Part shown: positions 52,639-59,793 of the stretch, piece by piece | Layout of the letters: each line of letters starts with the position of its first letter | Numbering within the stretch: the first letter of the stretch is position 1 | Origin: Actinomadura_C alba | Lineage (GTDB): Bacteria > Actinomycetota > Actinomycetes > Streptosporangiales > Streptosporangiaceae | Reading direction: 5' to 3' | Assembly (NCBI RefSeq): GCF_039530285.1 | Contig: NZ_BAAAOK010000027.1 | Span: forward strand, 62,001-126,000 | DNA length: 64,000 nucleotides | Made by a program: the position numbers and the translations under genes | Notes under the pieces: model-generated | Databases searched by the model: none | The model's input: only the letters and a program-made list of their open reading frames with translations | What the model was told of the DNA's origin: nothing

Positions 52639-54135
52639 ATGGATCCGGATACGGGTCATCCGCGGCGCTGGGCGATCCTCGCGGTGCTGTGCCTCAGCCT
52701 GTTCGTGGTCGTCCTCGACAACACGATCCTCAACGTCGCGGTGCCGTCACTGCTCGGTGACCTCGACGCGACCACCTCGGACGTGCAGTGGATCATCGAT
52801 TCCTACTCGCTGGTGTTCGCCGGACTGCTCCTGACCGCCGGCAGCTTGGGCGACCGGTTCGGGCGCCGCCGTGGGTTGCTCGTCGGCTTCGCCCTCTTCG
52901 GCCTCGGGTCGCTGCTGGCGGCGTTCGCCGAGACCTCCGGCCAGCTCATCGCCATGCGTGCCCTGATGGGCGTCGGCGGCGCGTTCTTGATGCCGGGCAC
53001 CATGTCGATCCTGGTCAACGTCTTCGCCGAGGGCGAGCGCGCCAAGGCGTTCGCCGTCTGGGGCGCCACCTCGGTGCTCGGCGTCGCCTGCGGCCCGGCG
53101 GTCGGCGGCCTGCTGCTGGAGCACTTCTGGTGGGGATCGGTGTTCCTGGTCAACGTCCCGGTCGCCGTCGTCGCCGTCATCGGCATCGTCGCCCTCGTAC
53201 CGGAGTCGCACGGGCCGCGTCGGCGCCCGGACGTGCCCGGTGCCCTGCTGTCGACGGCGGGCATGTCGGCGCTGGTCTGGGCGATCATCTCCGCGCCCGA
53301 ACACGGCTGGGGCGACGCCGTCACCCTCGGCGGGCTCGCGGTCGCGCTGCTTGCGCTGACCGGTTTCGCCGTCCGGCAGCACATGGCGGCCGAGCCGATG
53401 CTGGACCTGCGGCTGTTGCGGGAGCGCGACTTCAGTGGAGCGGCCATCATGATCACGCTCATGGCCTTCGCGCTCGCGGGCACGTTGTTCGCGCTCACGC
53501 AGTATCTGCAGATGGTCCTCGGCTACGGCCCGCTCAAGGCCGGGGCCGCGCTGCTCCCGGTGGCCCTGTCCGCCGCCGTGTGCAACGGGATCGGCGCCTC
53601 GCTCGACTCCCGGCTCGGCGGCCGGGCGACGCTCGCCGCCGGATTCGTCGTGATCACTGCCGGCTTCGCGGGCATCGCCCTCGTCGGCCCGGGGGACGGC
53701 TACGGGACGCTCGTCATCGGGCTGGTCGTGCTCGGCGCGGGAGCGGGTGTCGGCACGCCGGCGGCGTACAACACCCTCATGGCGGCCGTGCCAACTCGGG
53801 AGGCGGGCGTCGGTTCCGCCGTCAGCGATGCGACCCAGGAGGTCGGCAACGCGCTGGGCGTCGCCGTCCTCGGCAGCGTCATGGCCGCCGCCTACGCCGG
53901 CGCGCTGCCGGCCGGGACCCCCGCCCCGGCCCGCCGGTCTCTCGGTGCGGCCCTCTCCACCGGAGATCCCGGGCTCGCCGACGCCGCGCGTGACGCCTTC
54001 GTCCACGCCATGTCGGCCGCCGCACTGGCCGGTGCGGCGAGCACGCTCGCGGCCGCCGTCCTCGCCGTCGTGGTCGTCCGCCCCCGCCCGGCCGCCCGCG
54101 TGCGGTCAGAGGCGAAAGAGCCCGCCTCCCGCTGA
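52639..54135 (+). CDS. MFS drug exporter, DHA2 (14-helix) family
   Basis: The 498-residue membrane protein has about 14 helices and DHA2 motifs: FVVVLDNTILNVAVPSL in helix 1, GDRFGRRRGL after helix 2, and the motif C-like GPAVGGLLLEHFWWGSVFLVN in helix 5. Such proton-driven exporters expel drugs or secondary metabolites. ATG 52639 follows AGGAG at 6 nt. Divergent tetR and the twin operators indicate ligand-inducible expression. Confidence 0.9.
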   Translation: MDPDTGHPRRWAILAVLCLSLFVVVLDNTILNVAVPSLLGDLDATTSDVQWIIDSYSLVFAGLLLTAGSLGDRFGRRRGLLVGFALFGLGSLLAAFAETSGQLIAMRALMGVGGAFLMPGTMSILVNVFAEGERAKAFAVWGATSVLGVACGPAVGGLLLEHFWWGSVFLVNVPVAVVAVIGIVALVPESHGPRRRPDVPGALLSTAGMSALVWAIISAPEHGWGDAVTLGGLAVALLALTGFAVRQHMAAEPMLDLRLLRERDFSGAAIMITLMAFALAGTLFALTQYLQMVLGYGPLKAGAALLPVALSAAVCNGIGASLDSRLGGRATLAAGFVVITAGFAGIALVGPGDGYGTLVIGLVVLGAGAGVGTPAAYNTLMAAVPTREAGVGSAVSDATQEVGNALGVAVLGSVMAAAYAGALPAGTPAPARRSLGAALSTGDPGLADAARDAFVHAMSAAALAGAASTLAAAVLAVVVVRPRPAARVRSEAKEPASR

Positions 54136-54288
54136 CCGTACGTTCAGACATGAACACCGAGCGCCGATCGCCAGGGGGAGCAGCCCTGGGTGGACACCCT
54201 CCGGGTGGCGGTGCGCCCTTTCCGCACGACGAGGGCGAGTTCGCGGGATGGTGAGGGCGAAGCCGGTGCCGTACAGCCGTCGATTCGC

Positions 54289-55830
54289 TCACCGGTGGGC
54301 GCGCAGGAAGCGGGCGGCGAGCGGCGCGGCGACCGTGGGGCCGGAATCGCCGCCCGCGACGAACACGGCGAACGCCAGATCGCCCCGGTAGCCGATGAAC
54401 CACGCGTGCGAGGCGCCGCCCCCGATCTCGGCGGAGCCGGTCTTTCCCGCCGTACCGCCGGGCAGCCCCGCCCGCGCGGCCGTGCCCTCGGTGACCACCG
54501 CTCGCATCATCGTGCGGAGTGCGGCCGCCCCCGGCACCGGATGGGCCTTCTGGACCGGATCGCCCACTTCGCGGATCAGGGCCGCGTCGACCATGCGCGG
54601 TGACCGCCAGGTGCCGTCCGCGACCGCCGCCGCGACGACCGCCATCATGAGCGGACTGGCCTCGACCCGGCCCTGGCCGAAGGCGGCCTCGGCGAGTTCC
54701 GCGTCGCCGCCCGGCTGCGGAAAGCCGCCCCTGGCGGCTCCCACACCGGGGGTGATCGGCCCGTTGAACCCGAAACTGTGTGCGGCGGCCGTCATCTTGG
54801 CCGCGTGCAGCCGCTCGACGGCCAGCCTCGCGAACGTGGTGTTGCAGGACTGGGCGAATGCGCCGCGCAACGCGGTCCGGCCGAGGGAGCTCCCGTCGTG
54901 GTTGCGCACCGTGCGCTGTGCCGTGACGACGGTCGCCGGACAGTCGACGCCGCTGCTCGGAGACATCCCGTCGGACAGCAGGCCGGCGGCGGTGACGACC
55001 TTGAACGTGGAGCCGGGCGGGTACCGGCCCAGGAAGGCGTTCCGGCCGCCGAGACGGTCGGCCACGGCGAGGATCTCCCCGGTGGAGGGCCGGATGGCCA
55101 CGACGGCGGCGGGCGTCGACGCCGCGCCGACCGCGTGCTCGGCCGCCTTCTGCCATCGTGCGTCCACGGTGGTACGGATCTTCTTGCCCGCGCGGCCGCC
55201 GAAAACCTTCACCCGCTGTGCCGGCTCGCCGGGGTACTGCAACTCCACCGCCCAGCCGGGATCGTCATCTTCGTCCCCGCCGAACCGCTCGGCGAGTTCG
55301 GCGACGTACGGCTCGAGCGTGCCGCCTTCCACCAACGGCTTGCCGGCACGATCGACGAACGCCGTCGCCGGTGCCTTCGCCTCGGTCAGCCGCCACGTCG
55401 CGGCGCCACGCAGACCGGGGTACAGCGCGTCCGGCGTCCACAGGACCTTCCACCGGCGGTCGACCACCCCGAGCCGCAGCGTCGACCGGTAGCTCCAAAC
55501 ACCTCGTCCGGACAGGTTCCTCCGCACCTCGTAGCCGAGGTGCGCGCGGTCCTTCCCGTCGGCCACCACCGGTCCGGGCGTGAGGCTGATCGAGGTCACC
55601 GACAGGCCTCGGGACAGTGCCCGATGCTGCCCGGCGAAGTCGAGCGGAGGGTCGGCGGCGAGCTTGGCCATCCGGTCGAGCGAACCCAGCCGCCACGCGC
55701 GGAAGTAGTCACGGGAGACCTCCTCGGGGCTGCCCTTCACGCCGCGCGACTGCGCGTACCAGAGACCGCCCGCGGCGAGGAGCGCGACGGCCAGCAACCC
55801 GGCCAGGATCATCAGTCCACGCGATCGCAT
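54289..55830 (-). CDS. Penicillin-binding protein, transpeptidase with MecA-like N-terminal domain
   Basis: The 513-residue product has an N-terminal membrane anchor (about 6-27), an NTF2-like MecA_N domain (about 33-140, PEEVSRDYFRAWRLGSLDRM) and a transpeptidase domain. Catalytic motifs are intact: STFK (Ser274), SCN at 328-330 and KTG at 463-465. It is a class B-type PBP that cross-links peptidoglycan outside the membrane. ATG 55830 has GAGGAG at 7 nt; upstream ORF extension lacks a signal anchor. The dimerisation domain is short and MecA_N-type PBPs can have low beta-lactam affinity, but that cannot be judged here. Confidence 0.9.
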   Translation of the reverse strand: MRSRGLMILAGLLAVALLAAGGLWYAQSRGVKGSPEEVSRDYFRAWRLGSLDRMAKLAADPPLDFAGQHRALSRGLSVTSISLTPGPVVADGKDRAHLGYEVRRNLSGRGVWSYRSTLRLGVVDRRWKVLWTPDALYPGLRGAATWRLTEAKAPATAFVDRAGKPLVEGGTLEPYVAELAERFGGDEDDDPGWAVELQYPGEPAQRVKVFGGRAGKKIRTTVDARWQKAAEHAVGAASTPAAVVAIRPSTGEILAVADRLGGRNAFLGRYPPGSTFKVVTAAGLLSDGMSPSSGVDCPATVVTAQRTVRNHDGSSLGRTALRGAFAQSCNTTFARLAVERLHAAKMTAAAHSFGFNGPITPGVGAARGGFPQPGGDAELAEAAFGQGRVEASPLMMAVVAAAVADGTWRSPRMVDAALIREVGDPVQKAHPVPGAAALRTMMRAVVTEGTAARAGLPGGTAGKTGSAEIGGGASHAWFIGYRGDLAFAVFVAGGDSGPTVAAPLAARFLRAHR

Positions 55831-55931
55831 GCGCGCTCCTCGGGGTGGGTGCATCGCACCATCGGGTTCCAGACACTGATCGCCGCAGTCGTGACGATCC
55901 CACGGCATCCTCCCGGAATCCAGGGTGATCG

Positions 55932-55953
55932 CCGGATCGTGAAAGCGATCCGG
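55932..55953. promoter_or_regulatory. Inverted repeat upstream of the PBP gene
   Basis: CCGGATCG-N6-CGATCCGG is a perfect 8-bp inverted repeat about 100 bp upstream of the PBP start, in a 282-bp gap without genes. It could be an operator or part of a leader structure. Confidence 0.4.
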
Positions 55954-56112
55954 GACTGTGACGAAGTACGGGTGACCGATGGCCGCCTGAGGAGCGCAAG
56001 ACCGTGGTCCTGGGTGGCCCTCGCCTAAAAGCCCGCGAATCACGTCGACCGTCAGAGCGACCTCGACGAATAGGCCGCACACCAGCGGTATGAGGTGGCG
56101 CCGCGCGTGTCG

Positions 56113-56436
56113 CTATGCGATGCGCAGGCGCTCGTCGCCGAAGTTGGCGATGACCTCCAGCTCACCGCCCAGGACGCCGATGTAGCGGGCGAGCGTGTCC
56201 ACCTCGGAGCGGGTGACCTTGCCGCGTTCGATCTCGCTGACCCGTGCCTGAGAGATGCCGAGCCGCTCGGCCACCTGCGTCTGGGTCAGCCCCTGCCGTT
56301 GGCGGACCTCGGAGAGCCGGTAGGCACGGACCTCGGCGAGGAGCTGCTCCGCTCCTTCCTCAACGCGAACTCGCTGCTCGGGAGGGAGCTCGGCCATCAG
56401 CTCGTCGAAGTTGACGTACCTGCCCTTTCCCTTCAT
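56113..56436 (-). CDS. XRE-family antitoxin (HigA-like)
   Basis: The 107-residue product has an N-terminal helical part (VNFDELMAELPPEQRVRVEEG) and a Cro/C1 helix-turn-helix (about 45-95: LSEVRQRQGLTQTQVAERLGISQARVSEIERGK in sequence). It is encoded after, and overlaps by four bases (ATGA), a HigB/RelE-type toxin gene, the reversed order usual for HigBA systems. It would neutralise the toxin and repress the operon through the palindromes upstream. Confidence 0.88.
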   Translation of the reverse strand: MKGKGRYVNFDELMAELPPEQRVRVEEGAEQLLAEVRAYRLSEVRQRQGLTQTQVAERLGISQARVSEIERGKVTRSEVDTLARYIGVLGGELEVIANFGDERLRIA

Positions 56437-56825
56437 GGGAACCTCCGATCAGTCTCGGCGTCGCCGATGTTCTCGAGGTACGCCTGGTAACGGGCTTCGG
56501 CCGCGCGGATCGCGGTTCGATACCAGCGATTCCACTGGCCGGACTTGTCGCCGGCGACCAGGAGCACCGCCTGCCGGCGTGGGTCGAAGAGGAACAGAAT
56601 CCGGATCTCGGTCCGCCCTCGCGAACCTGGTCGTAACTCCTTCAGGTTGTTCAGCGTGCAATTCGCGAGCGTGTCGACGAGGGGTCGACCGAGAGCCGGC
56701 CCTTCGACGGTGAGTACCCGAATCGCCTGCAGGACCTGCTCGTACGATCCGGGATCGGTGTCGTTCAGCGTCATCAGCCACTCGTGGACCTCGGGGACCG
56801 CGATGACCGTCCAACTGCCCGTCAT
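56433..56825 (-). CDS. HigB/RelE-superfamily toxin (Gp49-like)
   Basis: The 130-residue product matches phage-derived Gp49-like/HigB toxins: VHEWLMTLNDTDPGSYEQVLQAIRVL, GPALGRPLVDTLANC, NLKELRPGSRGRTEIRILFLFDPRRQAVLLVAGDK (in sections) and the C-terminal AEARYQAYL. Members cleave mRNA on the ribosome. ATG 56825 follows GGAGG at about 10 nt; the frame upstream to 56870 has poor bias. Its stop overlaps the antitoxin start. Arg/Lys residues expected in the active site are present, so it seems intact. Confidence 0.87.
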   Translation of the reverse strand: MTGSWTVIAVPEVHEWLMTLNDTDPGSYEQVLQAIRVLTVEGPALGRPLVDTLANCTLNNLKELRPGSRGRTEIRILFLFDPRRQAVLLVAGDKSGQWNRWYRTAIRAAEARYQAYLENIGDAETDRRFP

Positions 56826-56838
56826 GGATGTGACACCT

Positions 56839-56867
56839 CCACGGTACGTGGCAAACCTTGTACAAGG
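56839..56867. promoter_or_regulatory. Operator palindromes of the HigBA unit
   Basis: Two palindromes lie just upstream of the toxin start: CCACG-GTA-CGTGG (56839-56851) and the perfect 12-mer CCTTGTACAAGG (56856-56867), followed by further CCTTG half-sites to about 56882. Confidence 0.55.
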
Positions 56868-56963
56868 CAAGCCTTGTCCTTGGCTCGCCCGCTATCGATT
56901 CTTGGAACATGTGTTCGATTATTTCGTGGACGTGTGACATCTCCGGGGTAAGCCCTCAGCGGC

Positions 56964-57120
56964 GTGTCTTCGCGGCGAGAGACGTGGGTGCCGGGTGACG
57001 CGGCCGAGCCGACCTGGCTGGTCTCTCAGCAACTGGGCATGCGTCCGGCCACGCCGGCGGACGCGGAGGCGTGGCGCCGGGACGGGTCGCCGACGAGCTT
57101 CGCAGCGCCGGGCGCCAAGT
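56964..57120 (+). pseudogene. CU044_5270 family internal relic
   Basis: About 50 codons encode the central segment of CU044_5270 proteins: RRETWVPGDAAEPTWLVSQ, QLGMRPATPADAEAWRRDG and SPTSF, aligning with residues near 150-190 of the intact paralogues. Both ends are missing. It lies directly before sigma pair 3. The DNA that follows (57120-57200) instead shows good codon bias on the minus strand, so the region is a patchwork of gene scraps. Confidence 0.75.
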
Positions 57121-57281
57121 GCGTCATCAAGCGTTTCTCGTGCGAGATTCCGAGGATGATGGCGCCCAAAGCGACGAAGATGCCCGAGTCGTATTGAGAG
57201 CGGGATCGAGCGGGACTGACGACGCGTTGCCGGGCGGGGACGCCGGCCACGACACACGGGCCGGTGTCCCCGCCCTCGGTG

Positions 57282-57309
57282 CGTGAAGGGTCATCGGCGG
57301 TTCGGTTGA
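57282..57309 (+). promoter_or_regulatory. Putative ECF-type promoter of sigma pair 3
   Basis: This 28-bp element, CGTGAA then ATCGGCGGTTCGGTTGA, shares 23 of 28 positions with 48933-48960. It lies 37 bp before the sigma start. Confidence 0.5.
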
Positions 57310-57345
57310 GAACAGGTTGACCCGTCCCCCACACAAGGACCTCAC

Positions 57346-57951
57346 ATGGACGAGAGCCACGCACCCGATGCCGCGGCGGGACTGCCCGGCGAAGCGGTGA
57401 TCGTCAAGTCGTGGCATGAGCCTGAAATGTTCGCTGAGATCTTCCACCGGCACTTCGACGAGATTCACCGCTATGTGCACCGACGGCTCGGGTCCGAGGC
57501 CGCCGACGAGATCGCCGCGGAGACGTTCCTCGCGGCGTTCCGGCGACGGCAGCGGTTCGATCCGGATCGCGGGGCCGTACGACCCTGGCTGTACGGCATC
57601 GCGACCAACCTCATCGGGTCGCACCGGCGTGCGGAGCGGCGCTTCTACAAGGCGCTCGCGCGGGTCCCGGCCGATGACGTCGTCCACGGTCACGACGACC
57701 GGGTCGCCGCACAGGTGAGCGCCGGAGGAGTGAGCAAGGAGCTGGCGGCCGCGCTCGCCCGGTTGTCGTCCGGCGACCGGGACGTGCTGCTGCTCGTGGC
57801 GCTCGCCGATCTCACCTATGAAGAGGTGGCGTTGGCGCTCGGTGTGAAGTACGGCACCGTCGCGTCACGGCTGAACCGGGCTCGACGGAAACTCCGCGAG
57901 GCGCTGGGCGGGGTCAATCCCACACTGATGATCGAGGAGTCACCCGCATGA
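57346..57951 (+). CDS. ECF RNA polymerase sigma factor (pair 3)
   Basis: The 201-residue protein has region 2 (FAEIFHRHFDEIHRYVHRRLG, ADEIAAETFLAAFRRRQRF) and region 4 (LSSGDRDVLLLVALADLTYEEVALALGVKYGTVASRLNRAR in sequence). The segment from RDVLLLVALA to LNRARRKLR is nearly identical to pair 2, so these two sigmas are recent paralogues and may recognise similar promoters. ATG 57346 follows AAGGA. It overlaps its partner gene as ATGA. Confidence 0.9.
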   Translation: MDESHAPDAAAGLPGEAVIVKSWHEPEMFAEIFHRHFDEIHRYVHRRLGSEAADEIAAETFLAAFRRRQRFDPDRGAVRPWLYGIATNLIGSHRRAERRFYKALARVPADDVVHGHDDRVAAQVSAGGVSKELAAALARLSSGDRDVLLLVALADLTYEEVALALGVKYGTVASRLNRARRKLREALGGVNPTLMIEESPA

Positions 57952-59126
57952 ACGAGATGCAGATGGTCCGTGACCTGCTCACGGAACCGCCGTCCCCGCC
58001 GAGCCACGTCTCGGCCGAGGCGCTGCGCAGCCTGCAGGACGGCATCGCCGGCCGCCGGTCGCCGGCCTCGCGCCTGGGACGGTTCCGCCGGCCGGCGTGG
58101 GGGCTCGGCCTGGCCGGGGCCGTGACGGCCGCCGCTCTGGTGGCCACCACCGTGGTCACCGGGCCGAGCGACCAGCGGGCCGAAGGGGTCGCCCAGCAGG
58201 AGGTCCCCGGCTCGCAGACCCCTGCGGTCAAGCTGGACGCCCGTACGGTCCTGCTCGCCGCGGCGGATCGGTCGGCCGGGCAGCCGGACCAGGCCGGCGC
58301 GTACTGGCATTCCGCACAGGTGAGCCGTCACTACCACCGGACCGGTTCCGCCACGGACCGATACACCGTCTACACCGAGACCCGTGACGAGGGCTGGACG
58401 CCGAGTACGCCAGGGCGGGACAGATGGGGTCGCCAGAAGGATCTCGGTACTCGGCCGGCGAGCCCCGCCGACGAGGCCACGTGGCGGCGGGCGGGCTCCC
58501 CCACGAAGTTCGCCATCGAGGTTCCCGTACCCGCGAAGCACGGCGAGAGGCCGGGTGGCCAAGCGAAGAGATTCGTCGCCATGGCCGAGCCGAGAGGAGG
58601 CGGGGAGCTCAGCCACTCCCCGCTGACCGATGGGGACAAGGTGTACTGGCTCGGCCGCAACGTCACGATGAAGGACCTGCGTGGCCTGCCGACCGACCCG
58701 GCGCGGCTGAAGGCCTGGCTGCTCCGGTCCTACGCCGGACACGGCACCGAGTCCACGAGCGACAAGATGTCCTCCGACCAGTGGCTGTTCGTGGTGGCCG
58801 GTGGGCTGATCATTGACATGCCGGTGACCCCGCAGGTCCGCGCGGCGGCGTTCAGGATGCTGGCGGCGCTGAAGTCGGTCAAGGCCGTGGGCCCGGTCAA
58901 GGACTCCCAGGGACGAGCGGGCACTGCCGTCACCATCGTCGAGAGGACTAAGGGCAACGGTGTCCTGGAGCACCGGCTGCTCATCGACGAGGTGGGCGGA
59001 CGGGCACTGGGCAAGGACATCGTGATCAGGGAGCCGGCCGGCGCGAACGCGAACCTGCCCGCCGGATCGCTGATGACCTCGTCCGTCGTGGTGGCCGACG
59101 AGTGGGTCGACTCGCCGCCCCGCTGA
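57948..59126 (+). CDS. CU044_5270 family membrane protein, probable sigma partner (pair 3)
   Basis: The 392-residue product has a cytoplasmic N-terminus beginning MNEMQMVRDLLTEPP, a membrane helix (about 48-68) and the family extracytoplasmic domain: GTRPASPADEATWRRAGSP, LRGLPTDPARLKAWLL, TPQVRAAAFRMLAAL, GRAGTAVTIV and a modified end VVADEWVDSPP in place of GWTN. The ATGA overlap couples it to the sigma. Its central block is the closest match to the relic at 56964-57120, so that relic may be left from a tandem duplication. Confidence 0.85.
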   Translation: MNEMQMVRDLLTEPPSPPSHVSAEALRSLQDGIAGRRSPASRLGRFRRPAWGLGLAGAVTAAALVATTVVTGPSDQRAEGVAQQEVPGSQTPAVKLDARTVLLAAADRSAGQPDQAGAYWHSAQVSRHYHRTGSATDRYTVYTETRDEGWTPSTPGRDRWGRQKDLGTRPASPADEATWRRAGSPTKFAIEVPVPAKHGERPGGQAKRFVAMAEPRGGGELSHSPLTDGDKVYWLGRNVTMKDLRGLPTDPARLKAWLLRSYAGHGTESTSDKMSSDQWLFVVAGGLIIDMPVTPQVRAAAFRMLAALKSVKAVGPVKDSQGRAGTAVTIVERTKGNGVLEHRLLIDEVGGRALGKDIVIREPAGANANLPAGSLMTSSVVVADEWVDSPPR

Positions 59127-59132
59127 TCCACT

Positions 59133-59177
59133 GTGACGAGCGAGACGTTCGCCATCGCCTGGCGGCGGCTCGGATGA
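59133..59177 (+). pseudogene. 14-residue relic of an ECF sigma region 2
   Basis: Immediately after the pair 3 stop, GTG to TGA encodes VTSETFAIAWRRLG. This matches VTSETFCVAWRRFG of the pair 1 sigma at 11 of 14 positions. Flanking sequence has no further sigma homology, so this is a scrap of a deleted fourth sigma gene. Confidence 0.6.
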
Positions 59178-59245
59178 AGGAGGCACGGTGACGCCGGCCC
59201 GAGGTGGTGGCCGGCGTCGCCGCTTCCGCGCTTTTCAAGGCCGGA

Positions 59246-59509
59246 TCACCGCTCGTCGCAGAAGACCTCGTCGGTCAGGGCCTCGGAGGCGAGGAACTCC
59301 GGCATGCCGTTCGGCGTCGTCGGGCCGCTCACGATCGTCAGCTGACGGGTGCCGTCCTCGGAGTGCACCGAGGTCGTCTTGTGCGGCCGCCGTGTCCCCA
59401 CACCGTGACTCACGGGTGCCGCCGCCGTCACGACGACGACGACGGCGGCTGCAAGCAGCGCCCCGATCAGCGGCCTCGCACGCCGGTCGGCACGGAATGT
59501 AGGTCGCAC
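59246..59509 (-). CDS. Small membrane-anchored or secreted protein of unknown function
   Basis: The 87-residue product has a short basic N-terminus (RPTFRADRRARP), one hydrophobic segment (LIGALLAAAVVVVVTAAAP) that could be an anchor or signal peptide, and an extracytoplasmic tail of about 50 residues with one Cys near the end. GTG 59509 is chosen because GGAGG lies 6 nt upstream; an in-frame ATG at 59572 would start inside a strong hairpin. That hairpin (59513-59545) contains the ribosome site. Not recognised. Confidence 0.5.
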   Translation of the reverse strand: MRPTFRADRRARPLIGALLAAAVVVVVTAAAPVSHGVGTRRPHKTTSVHSEDGTRQLTIVSGPTTPNGMPEFLASEALTDEVFCDER

Positions 59510-59512
59510 TAT

Positions 59513-59545
59513 GTCCTCCTCGATGACCCTGTGATCGAGGAGGAC
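59513..59545 (-). promoter_or_regulatory. Hairpin sequestering the ribosome site of the small protein gene
   Basis: GTCCTCCTCGAT and ATCGAGGAGGAC are perfect 12-bp arms with a 9-nt loop. In the minus-strand message the GAGGAGG Shine-Dalgarno of the GTG at 59509 lies in the 3' arm. Confidence 0.6.
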
Positions 59546-59701
59546 GCTACGGAGCGCCGTTCGTCCAGTCATCGGACCGGAAGCCGACCCGGCGTCGGTC
59601 CCACGGAGGACACCGAGGCAGACTCAGGGATGATCGGTCGCGGAAGGCCCGTACACAGGAGGGTGTTACCGACGGTACTACTCACCATGGCAGCACATAG
59701 C

Positions 59702-59716
59702 TACTACCGAGTAGTA
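59702..59716. promoter_or_regulatory. Putative TetR-type operator upstream of the FadF-like gene
   Basis: TACTAC-CGA-GTAGTA is a perfect 6-bp inverted repeat about 80 bp before the start codon. A further GTACTACTC half-site lies near 59675. No regulator gene is adjacent, so the binder is encoded elsewhere. Confidence 0.5.
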
Positions 59717-59793
59717 TTCGGGGGTCGTATGCGCAGCAGTCTGTCGCGAGCCCTACGCTGACAGCCAACGCCGTACCTCAGGAGGACGGAACA

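Noticed and set aside
54150..54254. 34-codon ORF between the MFS exporter and the PBP gene
   Set aside because: No ribosome site, Gly/Pro-rich without recognisable features, and it lies where a terminator would be expected; not strong enough to call.
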